Below, in pieces: positions 35,901 through 45,499 of a stretch of DNA of 64,000 nt. The translations under genes were made by a program, and so were the position numbers. How positions within the stretch are numbered: the first letter of the stretch is position 1; every line of letters begins with the position of its first letter. This DNA is from Plecoglossus altivelis (Eukaryota; Chordata; Actinopteri; Osmeriformes; Plecoglossidae). The DNA lies in assembly GCA_036571765.1 (NCBI GenBank), contig BROE01000004.1:5176453-5240452 (forward strand). Reading direction: 5' to 3'. Below the pieces are notes generated by a model, which was not told the origin of the DNA, did not search any database, and saw only the letters and a list, made by a program, of their open reading frames with translations.

Positions 35901-38900
35901 GGAACGCTTGGACCAATCACAGAAAGAAGCCAGCAGCCAGTGGGCACTCATCTAACGTCAAGCCGCTCTCTATGACTTGTGTGTGTCTGAGTGGGAGAGA
36001 AAGAGAGAAGAGAGACCGAGAGAGAGACTGTCTTTGTGAGGGAGTGAGACAGATACAGCGATAGTGTGAGTGAAAGAGAGTGAATGTTTGTCTCTTGGTG
36101 TATCTGTGTGTGTGTGTGTGCGTGCGTGTGTGTGTGTGCGCGGGTGTGTGTGTGTGCGTGCGTGTGTGTGTGTGTGCGCGGGTGTGTGTGTGTGTGTGTG
36201 TCTGTGCGTGCGTGCGTGCGTGCGCGCGCGCGTGTGTGTGCATGTGTGTGCGTGTGTGTGCGTGTGTGTGTAAGGGGTCAGCATGTATGGATGAAAGGCA
36301 CCAAGGTGAAGTGAGAGTGTCTGCATTCTTCTTTAGCGGGCGGGCGGGCAGGCAGACGGGCGTTTTACATTCCACGGAAACAGGATTACTCGGAGGCAGG
36401 CGGCCATCTTAAAGGCTTCTACCCTTGATCACTAAAGTCTCTCAGGCTAAACTTCTCTCCGTGGGACGCAGGACCACCGTACTGCCAGAGCCTTCTCCCT
36501 TCACTCTTCTCCCTTCTCCGGCTCTGGCAGTAGCCACACATGATAAAGTGGATGCAGATGCCTGGTAGAGGAAGCCCAGGCTTGGAGCCGTGCAACATGA
36601 CCTCGCCACATTAGCCTGCCTCCAATTACACGTCCAAATCAAGGCCTTTATGACTCACAGACAAGCTACGCCAGAGTGATAGATTCATTTGGCATTATTA
36701 AGTTTCACCATTTAAATGGGCGATTTATCAGGGAAGACGCAGTGTGTGTGTGTGTGTGTGTGTATGTGTGTGTGTGTGTGTGTATGTGGCTGCGTGCGTG
36801 CGTGCGTTCATGCGAGGATCGCGTACCTTTTCAGTCATCACACCACTGACGTAACAGCTACTTTATGTGGTGGTTGTGTTGAGACGAGAAGCATCTGCAT
36901 TTTACGTATCTACCCCATCGTCCTCTCTCTCCCACCCTTCACCCCTCCTTCCCTCCCTCTCTTTGTCTCTGTGACACGCTACCCGTCCCCCCTACGCACT
37001 CCCATGCAGACACACCCCCCCCCGCCCATAGGCCCAGACCCTATCTGTTTCCTCATGGTTGCTCTCCTCATATCTCCATATGGAAATCAGCTCGCTGTTG
37101 ATGGGATGGGGCTGTATATGAAAGCACAGCTGACATTAGGATTAGCATAATGTGTTCTGGCCTAAGGGCTGTACCTGCCATCTGCATTAGCCTATAGACA
37201 CACACACCCACATGACACACAGTCCCAGAAATACACATACACACACTCACACCCCCCCCTTCCCCGCATACATGCACGAACGCATGTGTGAACTCACACA
37301 TGCACACACACGCACCACTCATTCTCAAGATCACACGCGCACACACTCACTCACAAACGTACGTTTTGCCTTTACTGTGATTGCTCACCTCATATGCATA
37401 GTTCATAAAGCCGCCTCATTCTAGGGCGCTGCCCTGACTCTAAACAACAGTGTTACCCAGGCTATCAGAGCACACCGTGGAGGAGCGACCTGCTAGCCTA
37501 ATGACCTGCAAGAACAAAGGAATGACTTCATCTCAACATCATTTCTTTCGGTAGTTTGTTGTTGTTGTTGTTGATGTGTGAGTGTGAAGAATCGCCCTTT
37601 TGCGTACGGATGCTGCTTTTGTGTTGTGTTGTTTTGTCAGTCCGTCAATGCCGATTTGGTTAACTGTTAACTGTCAGTCAGTTGGAAAATAAATTCTTCA
37701 GACGTTAGTCATACTGGCAGGCATCCATTATCGTATACTATCCTGCCTGAATGTCTATTAATTATCCTCTCTTCTTTTTCTCTCTCTCTTTGACAATTTC
37801 CTTCTCCCTCCCCTTCTCCCTGACCCCCCCTTTCTCCTCTCTCTCCCCTTCTCCCTCTCCCTTCCTCTCGCTCTCCTGCCCCCCAGGTAAAGATGAGCCT
37901 TCTAGCTACATCTGCACCACCTGCAAGCAAGCGTTCTCCAGCGCCTGGTTCCTGCTCCAGCACGCCCAGCACACCCATGGTATCCGCATCTACCTGGACA
38001 CGCACCCCTCCAGCATGTCTCTCACTCCCCGCATGGCCCTCCCCCCTCCTCCGGGGGTCGAAGGCCTCCCCCGCTCCCCTCTGCCCACCTTCCTGGGGGA
38101 CACCTCCAACCCCTTTCACTTGCTCCGCATGGCGGCCCCCCTCCTCCGGGACCATGGCCCTCCCCCAGGGTACTTGGAGGCCCGCCTGCCTGCCACGCCG
38201 CCCTTCGTCAGCCCTCCACCGCCCCCGAGGCACCCCCTGGAGCGGCTGGGCCCAGAAGAGATGGGGCTGCTCTCCCAGCACCCCAGCGCCTTTGAGCGGG
38301 TGATGCGCCTGACCCCTATGGAGCCGCCCTCCATGGACTTCTCTAGGCGGCTGAGGGAGCTGGCGGGCAACACGGCCAACAACGGGGGCCCAACACCTCC
38401 CCTCTCGCCCACCCGTGTCCCCCCAATGCACCGTCTGCTCAGCCCCACCCTCTTTCAGCCAGGCTCCAAGCCCCCCGCCTTCCTCAGCTACCCCCCCCAG
38501 CCCCCCACTCCTCAGGGAAGCGCAAGCAGCCCCTCCCAGGGCCAGAACCAGGCCCAGGCCAAAGCCAAGTCCTGCGAGTTCTGCGGGAAGACCTTCAAAT
38601 TCCAGAGCAACCTGATCGTTCACCGGCGCAGCCATACGGGAGAGAGGCCCTACAAGTGTCACCTGTGTGACCACGCCTGCTCCCAAGCCAGCAAGCTGAA
38701 GAGACACATGAAGACCCACATGCACAAGTCTGGCTCCATGGGCAGCTCGCCTGAACAGGGGATGAGAGGCGAGGGAGGAGAGGGGGACGAGAAGAGCAGA
38801 GAAGGAGACGGCAGGGGGGTGGAGAACGAGGAAGAGGAGGAAGAGGAGGAGGAAGAGGAAGAAGAGGAGGAGGAGGATGAGGAAGAGCTAAGAAACGGCA

Positions 38901-39931
38901 GCAGGCCAGAGTCCAACCTGAGCGAGGACTCTGAGTTTGGCCGGAGCAGAGAGCACAGACCCAGGACAGCCCCAGAGGACAAGCCCCTGGAGGGGGAGAG
39001 AAGGGCAGAGAGTGTAGGGGGTGGCATCATGCTCCCGTACAACCACCTGGAGAATCATCTGAGACTGAACCCCAACAAGAGAAGCCTGGAGAGGCAGCCG
39101 AACGGGGAGGGAGGGGAGGTGCGGGAGGGGAGGGAGGGAGACTCAGGGAGGGGCGACCCGGACCGGGTCCAGGAGAGAGAGCGGGAGAGGGAGGAGAGGC
39201 CCGTCATGAACGGCAGGATCAGCGCGTCAGAAGACTCCTTCACGGGGCTGTTCCACCGCAGACCCACCCCCATCACCAGCCCCAACCCCAACAACAACAA
39301 CAAGAGGATCAAGGTGGAGAAGGAGCTGGAGCTGCCTCCGGTCCCGCTCATTTCCCCTGAGAATGTCTACTCCCAGCTGCTGGCTGGCTATGCTGCCTCC
39401 CGCCACTTCATTAGGGAGCCCTTCCTGGGCTTCACAGACGCTCGCCAGTCGCCCTTCGGTACGTCCTCCGAGCACTCGTCCTCCGAGACGGGCAGCCTGC
39501 GTTTCTCCACCCCCCCTGGAGAGCTGCTGGAGGGTGGGGGCGCCTCGGGCCGCAGCGGCAGCAGCACCCCTCACCTCCTGCGGGGTCCCGGGCCAGGGAG
39601 ACCCCCTAGCTCGAAGGAGAACCGCCGCAGCGACACGTGCGAGTACTGCGGCAAGGTGTTCAAGAACTGCAGCAACCTGACGGTGCACCGCCGCAGCCAC
39701 ACGGGCGAGCGCCCCTACAAATGCGACCTGTGCAGCTACGCCTGCGCGCAGAGCTCCAAGCTGACACGCCACATGAAGACCCACGGGCAGTTTGGGAAGG
39801 AAGTGTATCGCTGCGATATCTGCCACATGCCCTTCAGTGTCTACAGCACCCTGGAGAAACACATGAAGAAATGGCACGGAGAACACTTGATGTCCAACGA
39901 GGTGAAACTGGAACAGGCCGATCGAGGCTGA
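13196..39931 (+). CDS. bcl11b: BCL11B-type C2H2 zinc-finger transcription factor
   Basis: BCL11 proteins bind DNA through C2H2 fingers and recruit NuRD/SWI-SNF-type complexes; BCL11B acts in T-cell, neuron, skin and tooth development (established knowledge). Coding exons 13196-13259, 19451-19822 and 37887-39931 join in phase 1 at both introns and give 826 codons plus TGA. Visible parts: N-terminal MSRRKQGNPQ repressor-recruiting motif; C2HC finger at C55/C58 (LLTCGQCQTNFPLGD); finger at C155-H176; tandem fingers at 375-395 and 403-423; a Glu-rich run at about 458-484; and three fingers at 730-750, 758-778 and 788-809. Length is close to the shorter human BCL11B isoform (823). The optional extra exon of human BCL11B was not found. 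Synteny with ccnk and ccdc85c favours B over A. Confidence 0.97.
13260..19450 (+). other. bcl11b: bcl11b intron 1
   Basis: 6.2-kb phase-1 intron. It holds CA/GT microsatellites (13741-13762, 15816-15872, 16678-16702, 18144-18173), a (CT)n tract (about 17668-17970) and AT-rich homeodomain-motif-rich sequence at about 14400-14560. No exon or RNA gene was recognised. Confidence 0.85.
17668..17970. repeat. (CT)n-rich low-complexity tract
   Basis: Long CTCTCT stretches with TGTTCATCT interruptions. All long frames through it are low complexity. Confidence 0.9.
19451..19822 (+). CDS. bcl11b: bcl11b coding exon 2
   Basis: 372 bases from CCCAG to donor GTAAGA, phase 1 at both ends. It encodes PEANHESGAGAVSPAPSNPS, then the C2HC finger LLTCGQCQTNFPLGDILVFI, EVGIQVTP and KGICPKQERGNA. 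This matches the family's second exon. Confidence 0.97.
20617..21216. repeat. CA-rich minisatellite (CACACACCCTCACA)n
   Basis: About 600 bases of variant units built from CACACA and CCCTCACA, including several CACTGGCACACA repeats. Open frames across it are by-products of the stop-poor composition. Confidence 0.93.
21669..22042. repeat. Compound CA/CT repeat
   Basis: Alternating (CA)n and CTCTCTCGCTCTCT segments; a higher-order unit of about 60-70 bases (CACACACATCCTCTCTCTC type) recurs. Confidence 0.9.
22570..22640. repeat. Alternating CA/CG tract (Z-DNA-prone)
   Basis: About 70 bases of nearly strict purine-pyrimidine alternation, with CGCGCG and GCATGCGCGCG cores. Confidence 0.85.
23942..24545. 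repeat. (GAGGCTGTGT)n minisatellite with higher-order unit
   Basis: A 10-bp unit repeated many times. It is interspersed with a recurring GATTAGGGGGTACAGG plus GTGGCAGTGG segment, giving a higher-order repeat. The second half carries many small indels. Confidence 0.92.
24888..25020. repeat. (CA)n-rich tract
   Basis: Interrupted CA microsatellite. Confidence 0.9.
25105..25352. repeat. Degenerate telomere-like (CCCTAA)n tract
   Basis: About 250 bases of CTAACCCTAACC-type units with many variants (CCTAACCTAAC, CCTACCCTA). It resembles the vertebrate telomere hexamer but lies inside a gene intron. Confidence 0.8.
25490..25692. repeat. CA-rich compound microsatellite
   Basis: ACACACATTT units followed by (CA)n and (CT)n. 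Confidence 0.9.
26049..26192 (+). mobile_element. tRNA-derived SINE (probable)
   Basis: It begins near GGCACCCTGGTGGCTTGCTG. A pol III B-box-like GGTTCAAATCC at about 26109-26119 follows about 45 bases after an A-box-like GGCTTGCTGGTTAAG. The tail CTCTCTGTCTCTCCTAC, CCTGTCC, AAAGGAAGAAAATG resembles 3' ends of teleost tRNA-SINEs. Boundaries are approximate. Confidence 0.55.
27325..27412. repeat. (GA)n and (GGGA)n tract
   Basis: A pure GAGAGA run followed by GGGAGGGA repeats. Confidence 0.92.
27950..28036. repeat. (CA)n microsatellite
   Basis: CA repeat with ACATAC and ACAGAC interruptions. Confidence 0.92.
29138..30016. repeat. Mixed (GT)n/(GA)n tract
   Basis: Almost 900 bases alternating between GTGTGT blocks and GAGAGA/AAGAGAG blocks. 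The frames of several hundred residues here are low complexity and not genes. Confidence 0.93.
30030..31035. repeat. Duplicated block, copy A (left of gap)
   Basis: Shares long near-identical segments with 32027-33060. Examples: the segment with TTAGGGAACACTGTGTCTTT at 30070, the one with GCATCGCATATTCTACAGAG at 30427, and the GA-rich segment from about 30695. Offset is about 2.0 kb. Copy A looks degraded by small deletions. Confidence 0.85.
31036..31649. other. Assembly gap (614 N)
   Basis: A run of undetermined bases inside bcl11b intron 2, between the two copies of the duplicated block. Confidence 1.
31680..31995. repeat. Mixed (GA)n/(GT)n tract
   Basis: Same composition as 29138-30016; it precedes copy B of the duplicated block as that tract precedes copy A. 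Confidence 0.9.
32027..33060. repeat. Duplicated block, copy B (right of gap)
   Basis: Partner of 30030-31035. Same order of segments, with a more complete TC-rich middle part (32260-32440). Confidence 0.85.
33424..33562. repeat. CA-rich microsatellite
   Basis: ACACACATAC-type units. Confidence 0.9.
34115..34192. repeat. (CACGGCCTCG)n short minisatellite
   Basis: About seven imperfect 10-bp units of CACGGCCTCG type. Confidence 0.8.
35595..35772. repeat. CA-rich microsatellite
   Basis: CA repeats with ACAGACAAACATAC interruptions. Confidence 0.9.
36100..36272. repeat. (GT)n/(GC)n alternating tract
   Basis: GTGTGTGCGCGGGTGTG-type repeat with CGTGCGTGCGTG and GCGCGCGCGC cores. Confidence 0.9.
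37887..39931 (+). CDS. bcl11b: bcl11b terminal coding exon
   Basis: 2045 bases from a long pyrimidine tract and CCCAG to TGA (39929-39931), with no frame break. It encodes residues from split Gly146 and KDEPSSYICTTCKQAFSSAW to VKLEQADRG. It carries five of the six zinc fingers described for the gene, the MDFSRRLRELAGN motif and a Glu-rich run of about 27 residues. Confidence 0.98.
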
Positions 39932-41556
39932 CTCCATGTCCTGTAGAACGAGGCAAAGACTCAGAAGCCGCTCGCTCTCCTTCAGAACGGGACCTGGCTG
40001 GATAATCTTTCTCCTGAATCATTTTGAGACATTTTCAATGTTTTTTTTTTGTTGTTTTTTTCCTTTCATTTTTTCACTGTCACAGAAACTGCCACCTGAG
40101 AAATGTAAACAAACGGGAAACTTTAAGGAGACATCATCTGATATGCCTAATTTAGCGTTTCCCGGCAAACGTCTGAGGATTCGCTCATTGCTGGATTTGT
40201 GGAGCCTTTCTACTGTGCAATAATTTCTGTATTTATTGGATTTTTTGTAATATTTTGCATGTGCAGGTGCATCTTTGTGGGGTTTCATATGGACTTAGTT
40301 TTAAAATGTGCTAAAACGTTTTCTAAAAATGATAACTGGAAATCTAGTCACCCTGAAATAGAAAGTAGGTTTTGTTTAACATTTTATTTTCCTGTGAGGA
40401 ATCTTGTCATATCCTGTAAGAGTGTTTGTGTGAAGCGGTCAACTCCTAAAAGTAATGATAGATGTTTTCTAGATCTTCTTAGGTCAATCCCGCGGATAAC
40501 AATCCATATTCTTACAGACATGAAGCACTGAATGTCAAAAATGACAAAAAAATATATCTCGCAAATACATTTTGGGGATTTAAAAAATCCTATGTAGTCT
40601 TCAGTATCTAAAAAGGAGGACAGTCGATTTTAGAAATGACAAATTGTCACTCCTAAGATCAGCATGTGCACTGCAAATGTCTAAATGCAGCAACTGCAAC
40701 AGTAATACTGCCCTCTGACAATTCTGTCCCAGTTTGTAAACATGAGGACAGACCACGATTCTCCAAGACAAAACCTTCACATGCAGGAGAAAAACCACAC
40801 TGGGGATATTTACGATTAAAAAAAGATTTTTAATCGAATTGTTATCAATGAGGGAAAGAGAACAGTCCTGTAATTTGTTTATGCCATGTAAATATTTCAT
40901 TTTGTTAAAACAATTAAGAGAAAAGAGATTATGCCCAAACACCATTTCCATTGTGAAGGGGCGCTGTACTAAAACAATCAGGGGACGAAACTATTTGTGT
41001 TGTCTATCTGTCCTGAGTAAAAAAGTACGTACAATGTCGTTTTAGAAGACTCACCAGAAGACTGCAATACCGATCTTCTGTAACGCGCTTCCCAAGGTTA
41101 CGCTGTTTACATCGGACACGACTATAGAGACTGGTCCCCCTCCGACACCAGTGTGTTTAATCAAAGCCAATCCGTAACATTCGATTTCAACGTATCACTT
41201 CATCCTCGAACATACATGCATTCCACTTCAGAAACAAAAAACGATCTACGACTGCGTATGTGGATTTCTGTTGGACATGGGTGGCTCTTCGTGTCCCCTC
41301 AGGATTTGCCGAATAGTTTCCAATGAAATTCCTTATCAGCGTGTGTGTTTCACCTGCGTCTGTTCTAAGCCTTTAGACGACGGTGTGTTTTCACAGTTCA
41401 GTAAGTCAGACTTGGTGTATTAGAGCTGCTTTTTGGGAAACGGGAGACTGTTCATTCCCCACTCAGATGGGATGTGGATTTAACTCTCCAATAATAGATT
41501 TGGAGACACTAAGGTGTGTTCGTGACTTTTAGGGTTTGCAGTCGTTTTTCTGACCA

Positions 41557-41557
<1 letters not shown>

Positions 41558-41604
<47 letters not shown>
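41558..41604. repeat. (CA)n microsatellite in bcl11b 3' UTR
   Basis: Pure CA run of about 46 bases. Confidence 0.95.
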
Positions 41605-41606
<2 letters not shown>

Positions 41607-43358
41607 CGTCCCTCCCCTGCAGTTCTGAGATTTGCTCATCGTGAAACGAATCCAAAAAAGAAATGCTGGCTGAGTTATGGTAATATCCAACACAGCAGTT
41701 TGAGTTGTGACCATGCGACCTTGGCTTCTGATTAGATCATTCTAGTGGTGAAAATGTAAGATTGAAAGAAAGAAAGACAGGCAGGCAGATAGACAGAAAA
41801 GAAAACGAGTGATGGAGAGATAAAGACTGAAGGGGAGAGACCTGAGTACGGGTCAAAGCCATTCAAATGAAATCGAAAACTTATGAAAAGTGTGTTTTAC
41901 CCAAATGCAAGTCCACTGGTCAGATCTGATTGAAAGGAATGAGAGAGGATGAACATTAAGCGAGATTGAAGTCACATCTATCATCTTTCTGCAGTGTAAG
42001 TCCTTGCCTATCAGTCTCAGTCAGTTGTTTCATACGACAGCTGTCTCTGTCCTTATTCACCTGGTAGATATCCTTATGTCTCAGATATTGACTAATCTAG
42101 GAAACTTAACTTTTAGAGCTTTATATTTATGATATCATTTGATTTCACGGACAATAGTCTTCTACATCAAATTACTGCAGGAGGGCAAAATGACACCTCG
42201 GTACATTCTCAGCATGAGCAAGGTTGACTGAGGAGATGGAAACCAAACTGGGGAGATTCCATGTTTTGATCATCCACAAAAGTTTATCTGGGTCCATAAC
42301 TATTCGCGAAAACTTGTGTTGCGGTGCATTCAAGTTGACTTGACCCGAAGCCAATTCATTGAAATATGAACCCAAAATCGAACACACGTGAATCATATTG
42401 AAACATGTTTAAGTAATCCATACCGTTTGGTAGCCTGTAGTCTGAATGCCTCAGATAACAGCTATGCATTCACTCTGCCCGCTTCAGATCAAGGAAGAGA
42501 TGAATTTTGACCTATCGCATTGCAGACAGTGAACAGGAGACATTTTAAACAAACCAGGAAGTGAAACCATAGGAGGATATGCAGTCTTACGATATGTTTA
42601 CAGTGCTGAAGTATGCCATTAACAACATCCTTTGTGTATGTGTTTGAAATGATAAAAGTATTATTATTTTTTTCCATTATTTTGGTTTCAAATGTTTTGT
42701 GAACGCCATAACGGTTGGATTTGTGTGTTTTTGTTGGTGGAGGGATTTAAAGACTTGTAACAAATTTTTCTGTAATTATTTTTGTTCATTGTAGCCTATA
42801 AGTATACACAGTGTATATTTAAAATGGATAAATGCGACATTTTACAAAAGTGGTGGAAACGGTCATATTTTGTACCCAATTAAAATGTAATTCTCAACAA
42901 ACGTTTTTATCAATGTAGGCCTGTTATGTTTATAGTTGATTCCAGGAAAAATATGCTGTTGTGGATGTTCAATGATAAGAAAAAAATGTTTTTTTTTTAC
43001 AGCATCCATAAACGCAGACAAATCTTGAGATGGGGATTATGCAATGGATTTTGGGGTGTGATGCTTTTTAAAAAGAATCTTAGAAGGCATTCATGGACAA
43101 CATTGTTTTATCTCATGGTTGGTTGAAGTTCTTGTGATCGCACTTAAAATTGTAATTTCAACACATTTTGGAGTTCCACATATTTCTCTTTTCACTTCTT
43201 TGCTCTTTGTACAAAACTCTTTTTCCTTTTTTTCCTTCTTTTTTGAGGGAGTGCATCGTTGTGAAAAAAATGTTTTAGAACAGTCCGTAGGCTGTTTTAA
43301 ACATATATGTATTTTTGTAATGTGTTGAAAAGATCAATACGAGACAGTCAACGAATCC

Positions 43359-43364
43359 AATAAA
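43359..43364 (+). terminator. bcl11b: bcl11b polyadenylation signal AATAAA
   Basis: AATAAA at the end of the AT-rich 3' UTR, about 3.4 kb after the stop, followed by TGTTGC. Confidence 0.6.
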
Positions 43365-44569
43365 TGTTGCAGTTGCCCTATCATGTTTGCAGTCATTATC
43401 ATTATTACTGTCCAACTTCCACAATGACATTTATCATTTAAATTAAAAAAACTCAATCAGTCTACACAATAACCTGCTCTAAGTCAGTGTTACTTATGTT
43501 ATCTGACAGTGCCCTCACAACACCTGTCCCTTCTATGGTATTGGCCACTTTTCCCCATTGTGAACCTTCCGTGCAACTTCATTACCTCATTTCCTGTTGG
43601 GCCAGCTTCTTGTTCTCCAGCAGGTGGGCCTTTTCAGTGAGAAGAATGATTGAAGAGAAGAGGACCACCAGCCCTGCCCACTCCATGGCCTATTCAGATC
43701 CTCACAATCCCCAAGACCTGCTCTTGAGGGCAGGCTAGAAGTATACAGCTCTAGAAACCACCAAGAGACCAATGCACCTTTTGCTTTCATTTTTTTAAGT
43801 TGAGAGGGTAACATTTTGAGCGAAGACTTGAAGGGGTAACATTTAAGAGGCCCACTGCAAATGTCACCCCTCTGTTCCTCACTCAGAAACGTCCCTCCTA
43901 ACTTTGCTTTTTTAAATGGAAGAAGATACGGTGGTCTCTTCATTTATTCCAGAGCAGTATGTGGTGCCCGGTTTATGCGTGGTATTTTGTTCGATGCAGC
44001 CAGCTCGGTCCGCGTGGTGGAAAACAAGACAAGTAGATCAGGTTCCAAATGTGAGTTCCTAGCCAATCACAACCGAGGGGTTCTCGAGGTGAGGCAGAGA
44101 GATAATTTCACGGACGGCTCGTTTGTATTCATTTGTATTCATTTGACAAAGAAATGTTTGGCGCTTCAAAACAAACAGACCAAAGAACTACTCCATAGTG
44201 AATACGAATTCACATGCACTTATCCTGCTGAATCTTCCAGGAGCTGATATCCAGACTGGCAGCAGCTCCTGAGTGTTTGTTAAACCGCAAGGTAGAAGTA
44301 TTACCGTTGGTGTTTACTGTGGGCATTAACCTTAATTTTCCGTTGAGTCCCAGACTGCTTCTCGATAAATGAGTTCTGCCAGGAAGAGCAGCCGCTCTTT
44401 AGACAGATCTTGATGTGAAGCCAACACTAGTCAGGCCTGTCCTCGCCTTTGCCTTCAGGACATGGCGTTGCATGACAGACTCAGAGAGAATGAGCGTGTG
44501 TTTGTCAGAGTGTTAGTATGAGAAAGGCAAACAGTAAGGAATCTACTCTTACCTCAACTCAACTGTCTC

Positions 44570-44755
44570 AACATGTGTGTGTCTGTGTAGTGTGCGTGCG
44601 TGCGTTGATCTGGGTGCTTGTGTGCCTGCATGTGTGTGTGTGTGCGCATTGATCTGGGTGCTTGTGTGCCTGCATCTGTGTCTGTGTGTTGTGTGTGTGT
44701 GTGTGTGTGTGCCTGCATGTGTGTGTGTGTGTGTTGTGTGTGTGTGTGCTTGGCT
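44570..44755. repeat. (GT)n-rich minisatellite
   Basis: GTGTGTG runs with two copies of TGATCTGGGTGCTTGTGTGC and related units. Confidence 0.88.
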
Positions 44756-45459
44756 CTGTAGTGTTTGTGACTTAGAGGTGACATCTGCTTGCCAGGTCCG
44801 ATTCTATCTCTGCTCTTCTGGACAACAGACAATGTTGTGGTGAAAACGCAAGACGTTCCCAGAGCTCCTATCTATGCCTGCCTCCTTGGTGCTGGTCTGA
44901 CCCCTCCCACATCCCATCTCTCTCACGCTGCAATAATCCCAGCCCACGCAGATGCCCCTAAAGACAGCCCTTAAGGGCCACTCTGGCCACCAACCGCCAA
45001 TGTCATAGTTCATGTCAGACACACAGTTAAAAAGATCCCTTTTAAGCAGACCATGTCGTGGAAGGCCACCCTGCATTTGCACCAAAAAGCATCATGGGAA
45101 AAAAGTGGTCTGTAGCGACAGTGGTGAGGAAGTCCTGTCTTTCGCTCCCCAGGAAGGACCGGGCAGAGAGATGCGGCGTCCGACAGAGAGCCGGGCAGTG
45201 AGCGAGAGAGAGAGTTCTGAAATCACCGAGTGGAGAAAAACCACGTCCTCAGGGAACAGGGTGTCAGAGGGAGAGGCGGTTCGGGTCTGGACCACACAGA
45301 ACCGCCACAGTCCTGGCTTCCCTCTGGATCACAGGGCACCAGGTCCCTGGAGCCTCACCAACCCAGAGACACTCACTAATCTGCTGGCCCCGACCAGGGG
45401 CCCAATCACACACGTCGGCCGCCCAACAGGCAGGCTAGGCCACGCCTCCCTCTCACCCC

Positions 45460-45460
<1 letters not shown>

Positions 45461-45497
<37 letters not shown>
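45461..45497. repeat. Homopolymer run of 37 C
   Basis: An uninterrupted C run after CACCCCT. Its length is unreliable in noisy long-read assemblies. Confidence 0.85.

Positions 45498-45499
<2 letters not shown>

Larger units (their letters stand above)
19823..37886 (+). other. bcl11b: bcl11b intron 2
   Basis: 18.1-kb phase-1 intron dominated by CA, CT, GA and GT repeats. It contains a SINE, a telomere-like tract, a (GAGGCTGTGT)n minisatellite, an N gap with flanking duplicate blocks, and AT-rich candidate regulatory blocks. No additional coding exon was recognised. The very long frames at 20.5-21.2, 29.1-30.2 and 30.7-32.0 kb are repeat artefacts. Confidence 0.85.
39932..43375 (+). other. 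bcl11b: bcl11b 3' UTR
   Basis: A long AT-rich untranslated region with no coding content. It ends near AATAAA at 43359-43364. It holds a (CA)n run at about 41558-41604 and a Pumilio-type UGUAAAUA at 40887-40894. A long 3' UTR is usual for BCL11 genes. Confidence 0.75.

Noticed and set aside
37709..38725. 338-codon frame opposite the bcl11b terminal exon
   Set aside because: It is the antisense shadow of the GC-rich bcl11b coding exon.
43861..44247. 128-codon frame
   Set aside because: No recognisable domain, splice context or homologous pattern; probably chance.
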